From NCBI GenBank assembly GCA_947643945.1, contig CANRXN010000078.1:1-5725 (forward strand): a stretch of 5,725 nt of DNA, given 5' to 3'. The DNA is from an uncultured Clostridium sp. Its GTDB lineage: Bacteria > Bacillota > Clostridia > TANB77 > CAG-508. Every line of letters begins with the position of its first letter. Within the stretch, counting starts at the first letter, position 1. Shown in pieces: positions 1 through 5,062 of the stretch. The translations under genes were made by a program, and so were the position numbers. Below the pieces are notes generated by a model. It did not search any database, was not told where the DNA came from, and worked only from the letters and a program-made list of their open reading frames with translations.

Positions 1-30
1 TGGTTTTTTTAACTTTTTTGACAAAAATAC

Positions 31-59
31 TTGAACATTGTAAAAATTAATATTATAAT
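31..59 (+). promoter_or_regulatory. Sigma-A-like promoter of the CBM gene
   Basis: The -35 box TTGAAC (31-36) lies 17 bp from a perfect -10 box TATAAT (54-59), and transcription would start near position 66, about 30 bases before the ATG at 96. A perfect TTGACA also occurs at 18-23, but it has no good -10 at the right distance. Confidence 0.7.
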
Positions 60-95
60 GTAAAAAGCAAAAGATAAATAAGGAGAGAATTAGGA

Positions 96-569
96 ATGGA
101 ATTAACAAAAAATATTTTTTTCAATACCGATAAATTAGTTGAAAATAGTACAGTTAAAATCTCTTATACTGGAAAACTTTTTAAAGAAAATGCAGAAAAA
201 GTTTCTATTCATTATGGTTTTGGCTTAAATTGGGAGAATGTAACAGATATCGAAATGGAAAAAACAGATTTAGGCTTTCAAGCTGAAATTACCTTAGGCG
301 AAGGTGACACTTTTAATTTTTGCTTTAATGATGGTAATAATTGGGATAATAATGATGGTCAAAACTATATTTTTCCTTTAGAAAAAGTACAAACCGAATT
401 ACTTGTTTTAGAAGACGAACCTGTATCTTTAGGTTCTGCTAAAAAATTAAGAAGGTCTTATCTATGGAGTAAAAAAGTTCGTTTAGCAGTTTATAAGATT
501 ATTACTTATCTTCCAAAGATTATTTCTGGAAATTATAAAAGAAAATTAAACAGAAACGAGACAAATTAA
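96..569 (+). CDS. Stand-alone CBM25/53-type starch-binding protein with basic tail
   Basis: This 157-residue protein looks like a single alpha-glucan (starch or glycogen) binding module with no enzyme attached. Residues 15-95 fit the CBM25/CBM53 pattern: an HYGFGLNW strand (39-46), the FCFNDG strand (75-80) and the hallmark WDNNDGQNY (83-91). W46 and W83 are the likely sugar-stacking aromatics. There is no signal peptide or membrane segment, so it probably stays in the cytoplasm, perhaps on stored glycogen; this is inference. The last 45 residues are rich in Lys and Arg, with aromatic and aliphatic residues between, and could form a basic amphipathic helix. AGGAGA (81-86) sits 9 bases before the ATG, which supports this start. 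The gene is monocistronic and ends just before a terminator-like repeat. The module call is firm; the role is unknown. Confidence 0.8.
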   Translation: MELTKNIFFNTDKLVENSTVKISYTGKLFKENAEKVSIHYGFGLNWENVTDIEMEKTDLGFQAEITLGEGDTFNFCFNDGNNWDNNDGQNYIFPLEKVQTELLVLEDEPVSLGSAKKLRRSYLWSKKVRLAVYKIITYLPKIISGNYKRKLNRNETN

Positions 570-574
570 ATATG

Positions 575-612
575 AAAGGGACAATGGGGAACAATTCTTA
601 AATTGTCCCTTT
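575..612 (+). repeat. REP-like hairpin, left copy (doubles as terminator)
   Basis: AAAGGGACAAT (575-585) pairs perfectly with ATTGTCCCTTT (602-612), leaving a 16-base loop that begins GGGGAACAATTCTT. A T-run continues to 620, so the structure can serve as a Rho-independent terminator for the CBM gene, whose stop codon ends at 569. It is a diverged, inverted copy of the hairpin at 713-740. Confidence 0.75.
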
Positions 613-650
613 TTATTTTTTTTACACGATAAGTTCTTTTAAATTCTAGA

Positions 651-676
651 AAAGTGATGCTAGATGGCATCACTTT
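651..676. repeat. Central hairpin between the two REP-like copies
   Basis: AAAGTGATGC (651-660) and GCATCACTTT (667-676) form a perfect 10-bp stem with a 6-base loop. It lies roughly midway between the inverted repeat copies at 575-612 and 713-740, so the whole of 575-745 looks like one composite element. No T-run follows on either strand, so it is not a convincing terminator. Confidence 0.6.
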
Positions 677-712
677 CCGTAGAAGATAATTATGTGGATT
701 TTAAATAAAAGA

Positions 713-740
713 GGACAATTAAGAACCATCCCCATTGTCC
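713..740 (-). repeat. REP-like hairpin, right copy
   Basis: On the minus strand GGACAAT (740-734) pairs with ATTGTCC (719-713) around a 14-base loop that begins GGGGATGGTTCTT. The similarity to the left copy runs from about 745 to 705 and is in opposite orientation. It begins about 5 bases past the stop codon of the minus-strand gene at 750. On that strand the hairpin is followed by TCTTTTATTT, so it may help end that transcript. The loop core matches the palindrome at 2076-2172. Confidence 0.7.
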
Positions 741-749
741 CCAATCGTC

Positions 750-2015
750 TTAGTTTCCAGAATAGCTATAGCCATGCCATTGGTCACTAAAGGCGTTGTT
801 TTTTACTACTTCGAAGACGAATTTATCGCCTACATTTGGTGTGAAGTGTATCATGTTTGCTACTTCCCCTGGATAGCCAGTTGATTCGTTTAGCTGTACT
901 TTATAGGTTCCTTCACAGTCTAGCGGATCTGTATCTGTATACAGTCCTGATCTTTCATTGTAATTAGCTTTGATGTGGAAGGTTCCATTTTGTCTTAGTG
1001 TAATGGTTCCATAGTATTTGCTATCCATTTGGCTCACGTCTGATTTATAAGTTCCGTATTTTAACGTACAATTTCCTACTTTTAGTCCTTCGGCCGCTTT
1101 TTTTGCTGCTTCTTCTTCGGCTGCTTTTTTTGCCGCTTCTTCTTGAGCTGTTTTAATGTTTTGTGCAGTTTCTTCTATTTTCGTTATCTGGTCTTTCGTT
1201 GCTGTTTTTACTTCTTCTGTAATAGTTTCGTTTACGTCTTTATAGCCATTTACCGCTTGTTTTATGGTTTGCTTTAAATTGCTTTTATCGGTAAAACTAT
1301 TTAGTGCTGTCTTTGTGCTTGTGGTTAGTTCTTCTGGTGGGGTTAGAAAGATTTCTTCAAATTTGGAGATGGCTGTTTTATTTTCTCCTTCTTGGTTTTC
1401 TTTTGGCATATCTTCTTCTTTAAAATAGTAGGTCTCGATGTCAGCTGATATTTTTTTATATTCTTCACTACTGTAGAAGTTATCTTCTGGTTTGTGACTC
1501 TGAGCTGTTTTGTATACCTTCATACTTTGTGCCAGGTCAGTATAGGTAGTTGCTTGCCCATCATTTTTTTCTAGTTTTTGATACCATCTATATTCTTGTT
1601 TTTTTCTATTGTATAATAATACAACATTTACATCTTTTTGAATTTCATTTCCTATACTAGTAGCTCCTGCTATTTGACCATCTTCACATATTCCATATAC
1701 TCCTAAATCTGTTCGATTTTGAGCCACGTCTTTGTATTTCATGACCATAATAGGTGTTTCGTTTTCTTGTAGTTGAATGAATTGGATTTCTCCATCTGTA
1801 ATTTCATTTGGTAATAGTGAAAGGCCTTGTGTGCTTGAACGCTCATCGATGTATTCGAAGTATCTGTCAGCCCAATCTGTTCCTGTCCCTTGGTCTTCTT
1901 CCTCTTGTTTTTTGGTTTGTTGGTAACCTAAGTATCCACCTACTCCGGCCAATACTAATACAATTACAATTATGCTTATGATAATTGCTGTTTTTTTGCT
2001 TTTGCTTTTTTCCAT
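750..2015 (-). CDS. Membrane-anchored protein with EAAK repeat linker, unknown function
   Basis: I do not recognise a named family for this 421-residue protein. A Lys-rich start (MEKSKSKK) followed by a hydrophobic stretch at 9-30 predicts one membrane segment with the rest outside the cell. There is no lipobox. Residues 41-200 form an acidic mixed domain, 212-290 look helical, and 292-309 hold two copies of EEAAKKAAE, a likely stiff linker. Residues 311-421 look beta-rich, with many Tyr, Gly and Thr, and carry C316 and C367, which could form a disulfide. AAAGGGG (2031-2025) lies 9 bases before the ATG. The gene has its own promoter and follows the membrane-bound XRE regulator on the same strand, separated from it by a palindrome, so a sensor or cell-envelope partner role is possible but unproven. 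Its stop codon is next to the repeat element ending near 745. Confidence 0.8.
   Translation of the reverse strand: MEKSKSKKTAIIISIIVIVLVLAGVGGYLGYQQTKKQEEEDQGTGTDWADRYFEYIDERSSTQGLSLLPNEITDGEIQFIQLQENETPIMVMKYKDVAQNRTDLGVYGICEDGQIAGATSIGNEIQKDVNVVLLYNRKKQEYRWYQKLEKNDGQATTYTDLAQSMKVYKTAQSHKPEDNFYSSEEYKKISADIETYYFKEEDMPKENQEGENKTAISKFEEIFLTPPEELTTSTKTALNSFTDKSNLKQTIKQAVNGYKDVNETITEEVKTATKDQITKIEETAQNIKTAQEEAAKKAAEEEAAKKAAEGLKVGNCTLKYGTYKSDVSQMDSKYYGTITLRQNGTFHIKANYNERSGLYTDTDPLDCEGTYKVQLNESTGYPGEVANMIHFTPNVGDKFVFEVVKNNAFSDQWHGYSYSGN
1092..1145. repeat. Two tandem 27-bp units coding EEAAKKAAE twice
   Basis: Units 1092-1118 and 1119-1145 differ at only three positions and encode residues 292-309 of the membrane-anchored protein. 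The near identity at DNA level suggests a recent duplication and a possible site of copy-number slippage in the linker. Confidence 0.8.
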
Positions 2016-2044
2016 TTTGTTAATCCCCTTTCTATTTTTTCTTT

Positions 2045-2073
2045 ATTCTATCACGGTTTCTTTACGGATGCAA
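2045..2073 (-). promoter_or_regulatory. Promoter of the membrane-anchored protein gene
   Basis: On the minus strand TTGCAT (2073-2068) lies 17 bp from TAGAAT (2050-2045). The start codon is 30 bases beyond the -10 box. The -35 box lies 2 bp from the edge of the 97-bp palindrome, so the repeat replaces whatever was upstream of -35. The box sits in the string CTTGCAT, shared with the SDR promoter. Confidence 0.6.
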
Positions 2074-2075
2074 GT

Positions 2076-2172
2076 GTGAAATTGGGGACGGTTCTTTTTT
2101 CACATTTTGTTATAATTCATAGCCTGAGTTATTTATAACAAAATGTGAAAAAAGAACCGTCCCCAATTTCAC
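2076..2172. repeat. 97-bp palindrome with 40-bp perfect arms, MITE/REP-like
   Basis: The left arm 2076-2115 and right arm 2133-2172 are exact reverse complements, separated by a 17-base spacer. Each arm also holds a smaller hairpin: GTGAAA and TTTCAC (2076-2081 with 2098-2103; 2145-2150 with 2167-2172) around a loop containing GGGGACGGTTCTT. The same core, as GGGGATGGTTCTT, lies in the repeat at 713-740. No transposase is encoded, so this would be a non-autonomous element; RAYT-type (Y1 transposase) mobilisation is inferred from resemblance to such repeats in other Bacillota. The last bases of the right arm supply the TGA stop of the XRE gene. The transcript would fold into a very strong hairpin and probably ends or insulates that mRNA. 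Confidence 0.9.
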
Positions 2173-3152
2173 CTTATGTTGTATTCTCCACTTTGGATTG
2201 GGTCTATTAACTCTTGAAAATGGTCTTGTACATAGTCATAGCTATAGTAGGTGGTAATGACTTTGTTTTGGTTTTCTAGTTTTATATTAATTTGCTCTAC
2301 TAGGTAGTCTTTGCTTAGTTGTACTTTTGTTTTGGCATCATTTGAAAGGGATATTGTTTTGTAGTAACGGTTTAAAAGAGACACTTGATAGTATCTTGGG
2401 TCAAGAGAGGCTAGTAGTATTTCTTTAAAACTAGATGGTATGTTGGATAGGGTTTCAGTTTTTATTTTATTGTCAGTTTTAAATAGTTCTTCTTTTTCTT
2501 GGTCATTTATCATGTCTTGTGTTCTGTCATGATAGGTATAGGCTTTTTTGCTGGCATCATAGCTTAATTGGTAACATATTTTTTGCCCTAAGTCGGTGTA
2601 GGTGATGTGTTTTGGTTTTGTGTACCCCTCTTCACTTTTTGGTGAGGTTTCGTCTTCTTGGATTAGCTGGGTTTCTATTTTTTTGTTGCCAACTTTGGTG
2701 GTTATGTGGGTAATTGGTTTGATGCTTTTGTCACTATTTTGCATGTCGATGGCTATCATGTAGTTCTCTTCTTGGAAATTGTTTGCTTTTGCATAAAAAG
2801 TGTAAAAGGCTATAAATTTGTAGATGCTTGTTATGCCATAGAAAGCAATTAGAATGATTACTATTTTTAGGATAGTTTTTTTCTTGCTTTTTTTTGCTGG
2901 TGTGTTTGTGGTTTCTTCTAGTTTTTCTGTTGCTTGCTGTTCTTCTTTGTTTTCGGTTTCGTCGTTTAGTAGGTATTCATAGCTTACTTGGAATTTTTGC
3001 ACAATTTCTTTTATTTTTTTGATGTCTGGTGTTGTTTCTCCGGTTTCCCATTTGGATACGGCTTGTCTTGATACGTTGATTTGGTTCCCAAATTCTTCTT
3101 GGGATAGTCCTTTTTCTTTTCTTAGTTTAATTAGTTTTTCGTTTAATTTCAT
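2169..3152 (-). CDS. XRE-family HTH regulator with membrane segment and outer domain
   Basis: The protein has 327 residues. Residues 5-60 form a Cro/CI-type helix-turn-helix, including GLSQEEFGNQINVSRQ (15-30) and AVSKWETGETTPD (31-43), with the recognition helix near 28-36. An acidic, Gln/Thr-rich linker (62-85) leads to a KKSKKK stop and one membrane helix (about 93-120). Residues 121-327 would lie outside the cell and match no family I recognise. This suggests a one-component sensor: an outer signal changes DNA binding inside. The start is the ATG at 3152, because AAGAAGG (3167-3161) sits 8 bases before it. A GTG three codons upstream overlaps that site and is unlikely. The gene is divergent from the SDR gene, so it may control the shared region and itself. 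Its TGA stop lies in the palindrome. Confidence 0.85.
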   Translation of the reverse strand: MKLNEKLIKLRKEKGLSQEEFGNQINVSRQAVSKWETGETTPDIKKIKEIVQKFQVSYEYLLNDETENKEEQQATEKLEETTNTPAKKSKKKTILKIVIILIAFYGITSIYKFIAFYTFYAKANNFQEENYMIAIDMQNSDKSIKPITHITTKVGNKKIETQLIQEDETSPKSEEGYTKPKHITYTDLGQKICYQLSYDASKKAYTYHDRTQDMINDQEKEELFKTDNKIKTETLSNIPSSFKEILLASLDPRYYQVSLLNRYYKTISLSNDAKTKVQLSKDYLVEQINIKLENQNKVITTYYSYDYVQDHFQELIDPIQSGEYNIR

Positions 3153-3160
3153 TGGTATCA

Positions 3161-3167
3161 CCTTCTT
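3161..3167 (-). promoter_or_regulatory. RBS that fixes the XRE start at 3152
   Basis: AAGAAGG on the minus strand is 8 bases from the ATG at 3152. The alternative GTG start at 3161 would overlap this site, so the longer reading is disfavoured. Confidence 0.65.
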
Positions 3168-3182
3168 TATTTTTTTCTTCTA

Positions 3183-3236
3183 CGGATTATTAGCATTGCT
3201 TTATAATTGCCATCGCTTAGCAATTTTTAAAATCCG
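3183..3236 (-). promoter_or_regulatory. Possible folded leader of the XRE mRNA
   Basis: CGGATT (3183-3188) and AATCCG (3231-3236) can pair as an outer stem. AATTGC (3205-3210) and GCAATT (3220-3225) form an inner stem with a 9-base loop. The region lies between the proposed promoter and the XRE start. It matches no riboswitch class I recognise and could also be a protein-binding site. Confidence 0.3.
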
Positions 3237-3254
3237 GTTTTTTATTATAAGTTT

Positions 3255-3263
3255 ATTGTATCA
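3255..3263 (-). promoter_or_regulatory. Extended -10 promoter candidate for the XRE gene
   Basis: The minus strand reads TGATACAAT, an extended -10 box, with no good -35 upstream. A second box, TATAAT, lies at 3249-3244, also without a matching -35. A leader of about 95 bases would result. Confidence 0.4.
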
Positions 3264-3292
3264 TATGTGGTTTGTTTTTTCTAGCATTTTTT

Positions 3293-3325
3293 GCTTGCAA
3301 TTTGTCAATGGAAGCTTGCATTTGT
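3293..3325 (+). promoter_or_regulatory. Direct repeat over the SDR -35 box, possible operator
   Basis: GCTTGCAATTTGT (3293-3305) and GCTTGCATTTGT (3314-3325) are near-identical direct repeats starting 21 bp apart, which is two helical turns. The second copy covers the -35 box of the SDR promoter. The place and spacing suit cooperative binding of a regulator, possibly the divergent XRE protein; that link is inference. Confidence 0.45.
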
Positions 3326-3344
3326 GTTTTTTTGCTATTATAAT
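3316..3344 (+). promoter_or_regulatory. Promoter of the SDR gene
   Basis: TTGCAT (3316-3321) is 17 bp from a perfect TATAAT (3339-3344). The predicted leader is about 70 bases long, up to the GTG at 3423. Confidence 0.65.
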
Positions 3345-3405
3345 GGTATTAACTTAAATTTATTTTTGATTTTCATAATGGCTATCGTCTTTATGAAGGA
3401 TTTTT

Positions 3406-3412
3406 AAGGAGG
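3406..3412 (+). promoter_or_regulatory. RBS that points to a GTG start at 3423
   Basis: A full AAGGAGG ends 1 base before the ATG at 3414, too close for use, but 10 bases before the in-frame GTG at 3423. The GTG start gives MKKVAIVTGASRGIG, the usual beginning of a FabG-type reductase. Confidence 0.65.
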
Positions 3413-3422
3413 AATGGTTTTT

Positions 3423-4155
3423 GTGAAAAAAGTTGCGATTGTTACGGGTGCTTCTAGAGGAATTGGAAGAGAGATTGCAAGAGAGCTTGCTAAGAATAAT
3501 TTTACGGTAGTTGCTAATTATAATCAATCTAAAAAAGAGGCTTTTGGTTTGAAAGAAGAGTTGGAAAAGGAAGGATTTTTTTTGGATCTTGTACAAGCTG
3601 ATGTTTCTACTAGGGCTGGTGTAAAGGCTTTGGCTTCTTTTGCTTTGGAAAAGTATAAAAGGATAGATGTTTTGGTAAATAATGCAGGGATTAGTGAGTA
3701 TAAGTTGTTTGTGGATGAGACGGATGAGGATTGGAATCGTGTGATGGATACAAATTTGTATTCTGCTTTTGCCATGTCACAAGAGGTTGTTCCTTCTATG
3801 GTGCAACAAAAACAGGGTCTTATTATTAATATTTCTTCTATTTGGGGGCTTACTGGTGCTTCTATGGAAGTGTTGTATTCGGTTTCTAAGGCTCGGTTTG
3901 GATGGTTTGACAAAGAGTCTTGCAAAGGAACTTCGGCCCTTCTAACATTCGCGTTAATAGTGTGGCTCCTCGGTTCAATTGCCACTGATATGAATGCTAA
4001 TCTTACGGAGGAAGAGCTTAGGGCTGTAGAGGAAGAAACACCTTTACGGTAGAATTGGCGTTCCTGCTGATGTTGCTAAGTGTGTTTTATGGCTTGTTAA
4101 TGATTCGTTTACAACTGGACAGGTTGTTAGTGTGAATGGTGGCTGGGTGATTTAG
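3423..4155 (+). CDS. ymfI: SDR reductase, YmfI/FabG-like, needing four +1 shifts at CGG codons
   Basis: The product is a classical short-chain dehydrogenase using NAD(P)H. Seen directly: TGASRGIG (8-15), NNAG (86-89) and the tetrad N111, S139, Y152, K156, each one position off E. coli FabG. The frame breaks right after YSVSKA. If the C of each CGG at 3894, 3934, 3971 and 4047 is skipped, the reading continues as KAGLDGLTK, KELGPSNIRVN, VAPGSIATDMN, TPLGRIGVPADV and ends NGGWVI at the TAG 4153-4155. That is 242 residues, the normal family length. The SSIWG...GAS.EV.YS and TDMNA patterns recall the reductase that finishes 5-aminopentanol on EF-P (YmfI); generic FabG is the alternative. Read without shifts, it stops at TAG 4050-4052 with a scrambled middle. 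Everything outside the four sites looks intact. It is either a recoded gene, an assembly artefact or a pseudogene. Confidence 0.75.
3894..3896 (+). other. CGG site 1: +1 shift needed, glycine 158
   Basis: GCT-CGG-TTT must be read GCT-(C)-GGT-TTG to continue KAGLDGLTK. Without the shift the zero frame stays open to the TAG at 4050-4052 but encodes an unrelated stretch. Confidence 0.75.
3934..3936 (+). other. CGG site 2: +1 shift needed, glycine 171
   Basis: CTT-CGG-CCC must be read CTT-(C)-GGC-CCT to give ELGPSNIRVN. A ribosome that shifted at site 1 but not here stops at TAA 3943-3945. Confidence 0.75.
3971..3973 (+). other. CGG site 3: +1 shift needed, glycine 183
   Basis: CCT-CGG-TTC must be read CCT-(C)-GGT-TCA to give the conserved VAPGSIATDM. 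Failure after two earlier shifts ends at TGA 3986-3988. Confidence 0.75.
4047..4049 (+). other. CGG site 4: +1 shift needed, glycine 208
   Basis: TTA-CGG-TAG must be read TTA-(C)-GGT-AGA to give TPLGRIGVP. Failure stops at once, at TAG 4050-4052. Confidence 0.75.
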
Positions 4156-4196
4156 ATTATGAATTCTATCATTTTATGGATTGGAATTTGCTGTTC

Positions 4197-4225
4197 TTGC
4201 AAGTTTGCAAAAAGGTAGGTAAAAT
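4197..4225 (+). promoter_or_regulatory. Promoter candidate of the small membrane protein gene
   Basis: TTGCAA (4197-4202) is 17 bp from TAAAAT (4220-4225). A second TTGCAA at 4205-4210 makes a short palindromic pair at the -35 region that could bind a regulator. Confidence 0.45.
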
Positions 4226-4255
4226 TATTTATAAAAAAATTAAAGGAGATGCTAT

Positions 4256-4717
4256 ATGAACGAAGAAGAATGGGATAAAGATTACAAAAAAGTAAAAAAA
4301 ACAAATAATATACTTTTTCTTGTGATAATGTTTTTTGCTATAATAGTATTCTTAGTAGTTTACTATATTATTACAGATCCGTTTTGGAATGGTAACTATT
4401 TCATAGTTGATTTTGGAGAAAATACAAAGTTAAACCAAGAAGAATATAATAAAATTATACAAATTATGAACACAGAAGATAACATTGAAATTACAAAAAT
4501 AGCTTATGAAAGACCATTTAGACATGAAGGTGGTTATTATATTTTTTATAAAACAAATGATAGTAGCGAAGAACTTATTTTTCAAGATGTAATAATGAAT
4601 ACAAATACAGATGAAAATTATTTACTGGTAAAGCATATATGTGATAAATATTATAAAAGATGGCAAAATCTATGGAAGTCTATTGATATAGATTATAGTA
4701 GAATAGTAAATTTTTAA
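4256..4717 (+). CDS. Small single-pass membrane protein, unknown function
   Basis: This 153-residue protein matches no family I recognise. The charged start MNEEEWDKDYKKVKK is followed by a strongly hydrophobic segment at about 18-40, then an acidic, Asn/Tyr/Ile-rich domain of about 110 residues, which by the positive-inside rule would lie outside. There is one cysteine (in HICDKYY) and no lipobox. AAGGAGAT (4243-4250) sits 5 bases before the ATG, giving strong support for the start. Codon use is more A-rich (AAA, GAA, ATA, TTA) than in the SDR gene just upstream, which uses more G-ending codons, so the two may have different origins. It lies 100 bases after the SDR stop with its own promoter candidate. 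Confidence 0.8.
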   Translation: MNEEEWDKDYKKVKKTNNILFLVIMFFAIIVFLVVYYIITDPFWNGNYFIVDFGENTKLNQEEYNKIIQIMNTEDNIEITKIAYERPFRHEGGYYIFYKTNDSSEELIFQDVIMNTNTDENYLLVKHICDKYYKRWQNLWKSIDIDYSRIVNF

Positions 4718-4784
4718 TGACCGCCACTTCCTGTGGTATCTCATCTTTCTATAATTATTAGACGAAAAATAATCTAAAAAGTCT

Positions 4785-4826
4785 AAAAGCCAGCAATCAA
4801 GAATGTTTCAAGACTACTGACCTTTT
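4785..4826 (-). terminator. Probable terminator of the tRNA operon
   Basis: On the minus strand AAAAG, a small internal loop, then CAGTAGTC pairs (with two G-T pairs) to GATTGCTG and CTTTT around a 13-base loop. Two runs of five T follow, at 4780-4776 and 4769-4765. The stem begins 2 bases after the tRNA-Thr CCA end. Confidence 0.5.
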
Positions 4827-4828
4827 GA

Positions 4829-4905
4829 TGGAGCCACTTCCCAGATTCGAACTGGGGACCCCCGCATTACAAGTGCGGTGCTCTGGCCAGCTGAGCTAAA
4901 GTGGC
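4829..4905 (-). tRNA. tRNA-Thr (anticodon TGT)
   Basis: A full cloverleaf is visible on the minus strand: acceptor GCCACTT with AAGTGGC, D arm, anticodon loop CTTGTAA with TGT at 4871-4869, T loop TTCGAAT, and encoded CCA at 4831-4829. The anticodon loop has the normal seven bases. It is third in a Lys-Glu-Thr operon. Confidence 0.95.
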
Positions 4906-4941
4906 ATCTATGTTATCCTTATTAATATGTATTTTTTTAGT

Positions 4942-5016
4942 TGGTGACCCGTACGGGAATCGAACCCATGTCTCCGCCGTGAAAGGGCGGTGTCTTAACC
5001 GCTTGACCAACGGGCC
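4942..5016 (-). tRNA. tRNA-Glu (anticodon TTC)
   Basis: Acceptor GGCCCGT pairs with ACGGGTC, including one G-T pair. The anticodon loop is CTTTCAC with TTC at 4983-4981, the T loop is TTCGATT, and ACCA ends the gene at 4942. It is second in the operon, 36 bases before tRNA-Thr. Confidence 0.95.
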
Positions 5017-5024
5017 TTATATAC

Positions 5025-5062
5025 AAAGAACTAAATAATCTTTTGCAATTATTTAGTTCTTT
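5025..5062. repeat. Perfect 15-bp hairpin between tRNA-Lys and tRNA-Glu
   Basis: Bases 5025-5039 are exactly complementary to 5048-5062, with the 8-base loop CTTTTGCA. The stem starts on the base next to the encoded CCA of tRNA-Lys. It could be a processing signal or a leaky terminator that lowers Glu and Thr output; only TTT follows on the minus strand, so full termination seems unlikely. Confidence 0.75.

Noticed and set aside
575..2172. CRISPR array, because of several short repeats.
   Set aside because: The repeats are inverted hairpins far apart with no regular spacers, and no cas gene is present.
3019..3357. Open plus-strand frame of 112 codons over the XRE 5' end.
   Set aside because: It is antisense to a clear HTH domain, with no RBS and a low-complexity Phe/Leu product from A-rich coding on the other strand.
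3524..3985. Open minus-strand frame of 153 codons inside the SDR gene.
   Set aside because: It is a shadow of the conserved SDR reading, with no RBS or recognisable motif; its length follows from codon bias of the sense strand.
3894..4049. A blanket base-calling artefact that adds C before every GG.
   Set aside because: Many TGG and AGG strings across the window, including other glycine codons in the same gene and the tRNAs, carry no extra base. A more limited artefact is not ruled out.
4723..4841. GCCACTTCC occurs at 4723-4731 and again inside the tRNA-Thr 3' end at 4833-4841, like an att-site repeat.
   Set aside because: Only 9 bases match, the copies are 110 bp apart with no genes between, and no integrase is present. 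Chance is the simpler reading.
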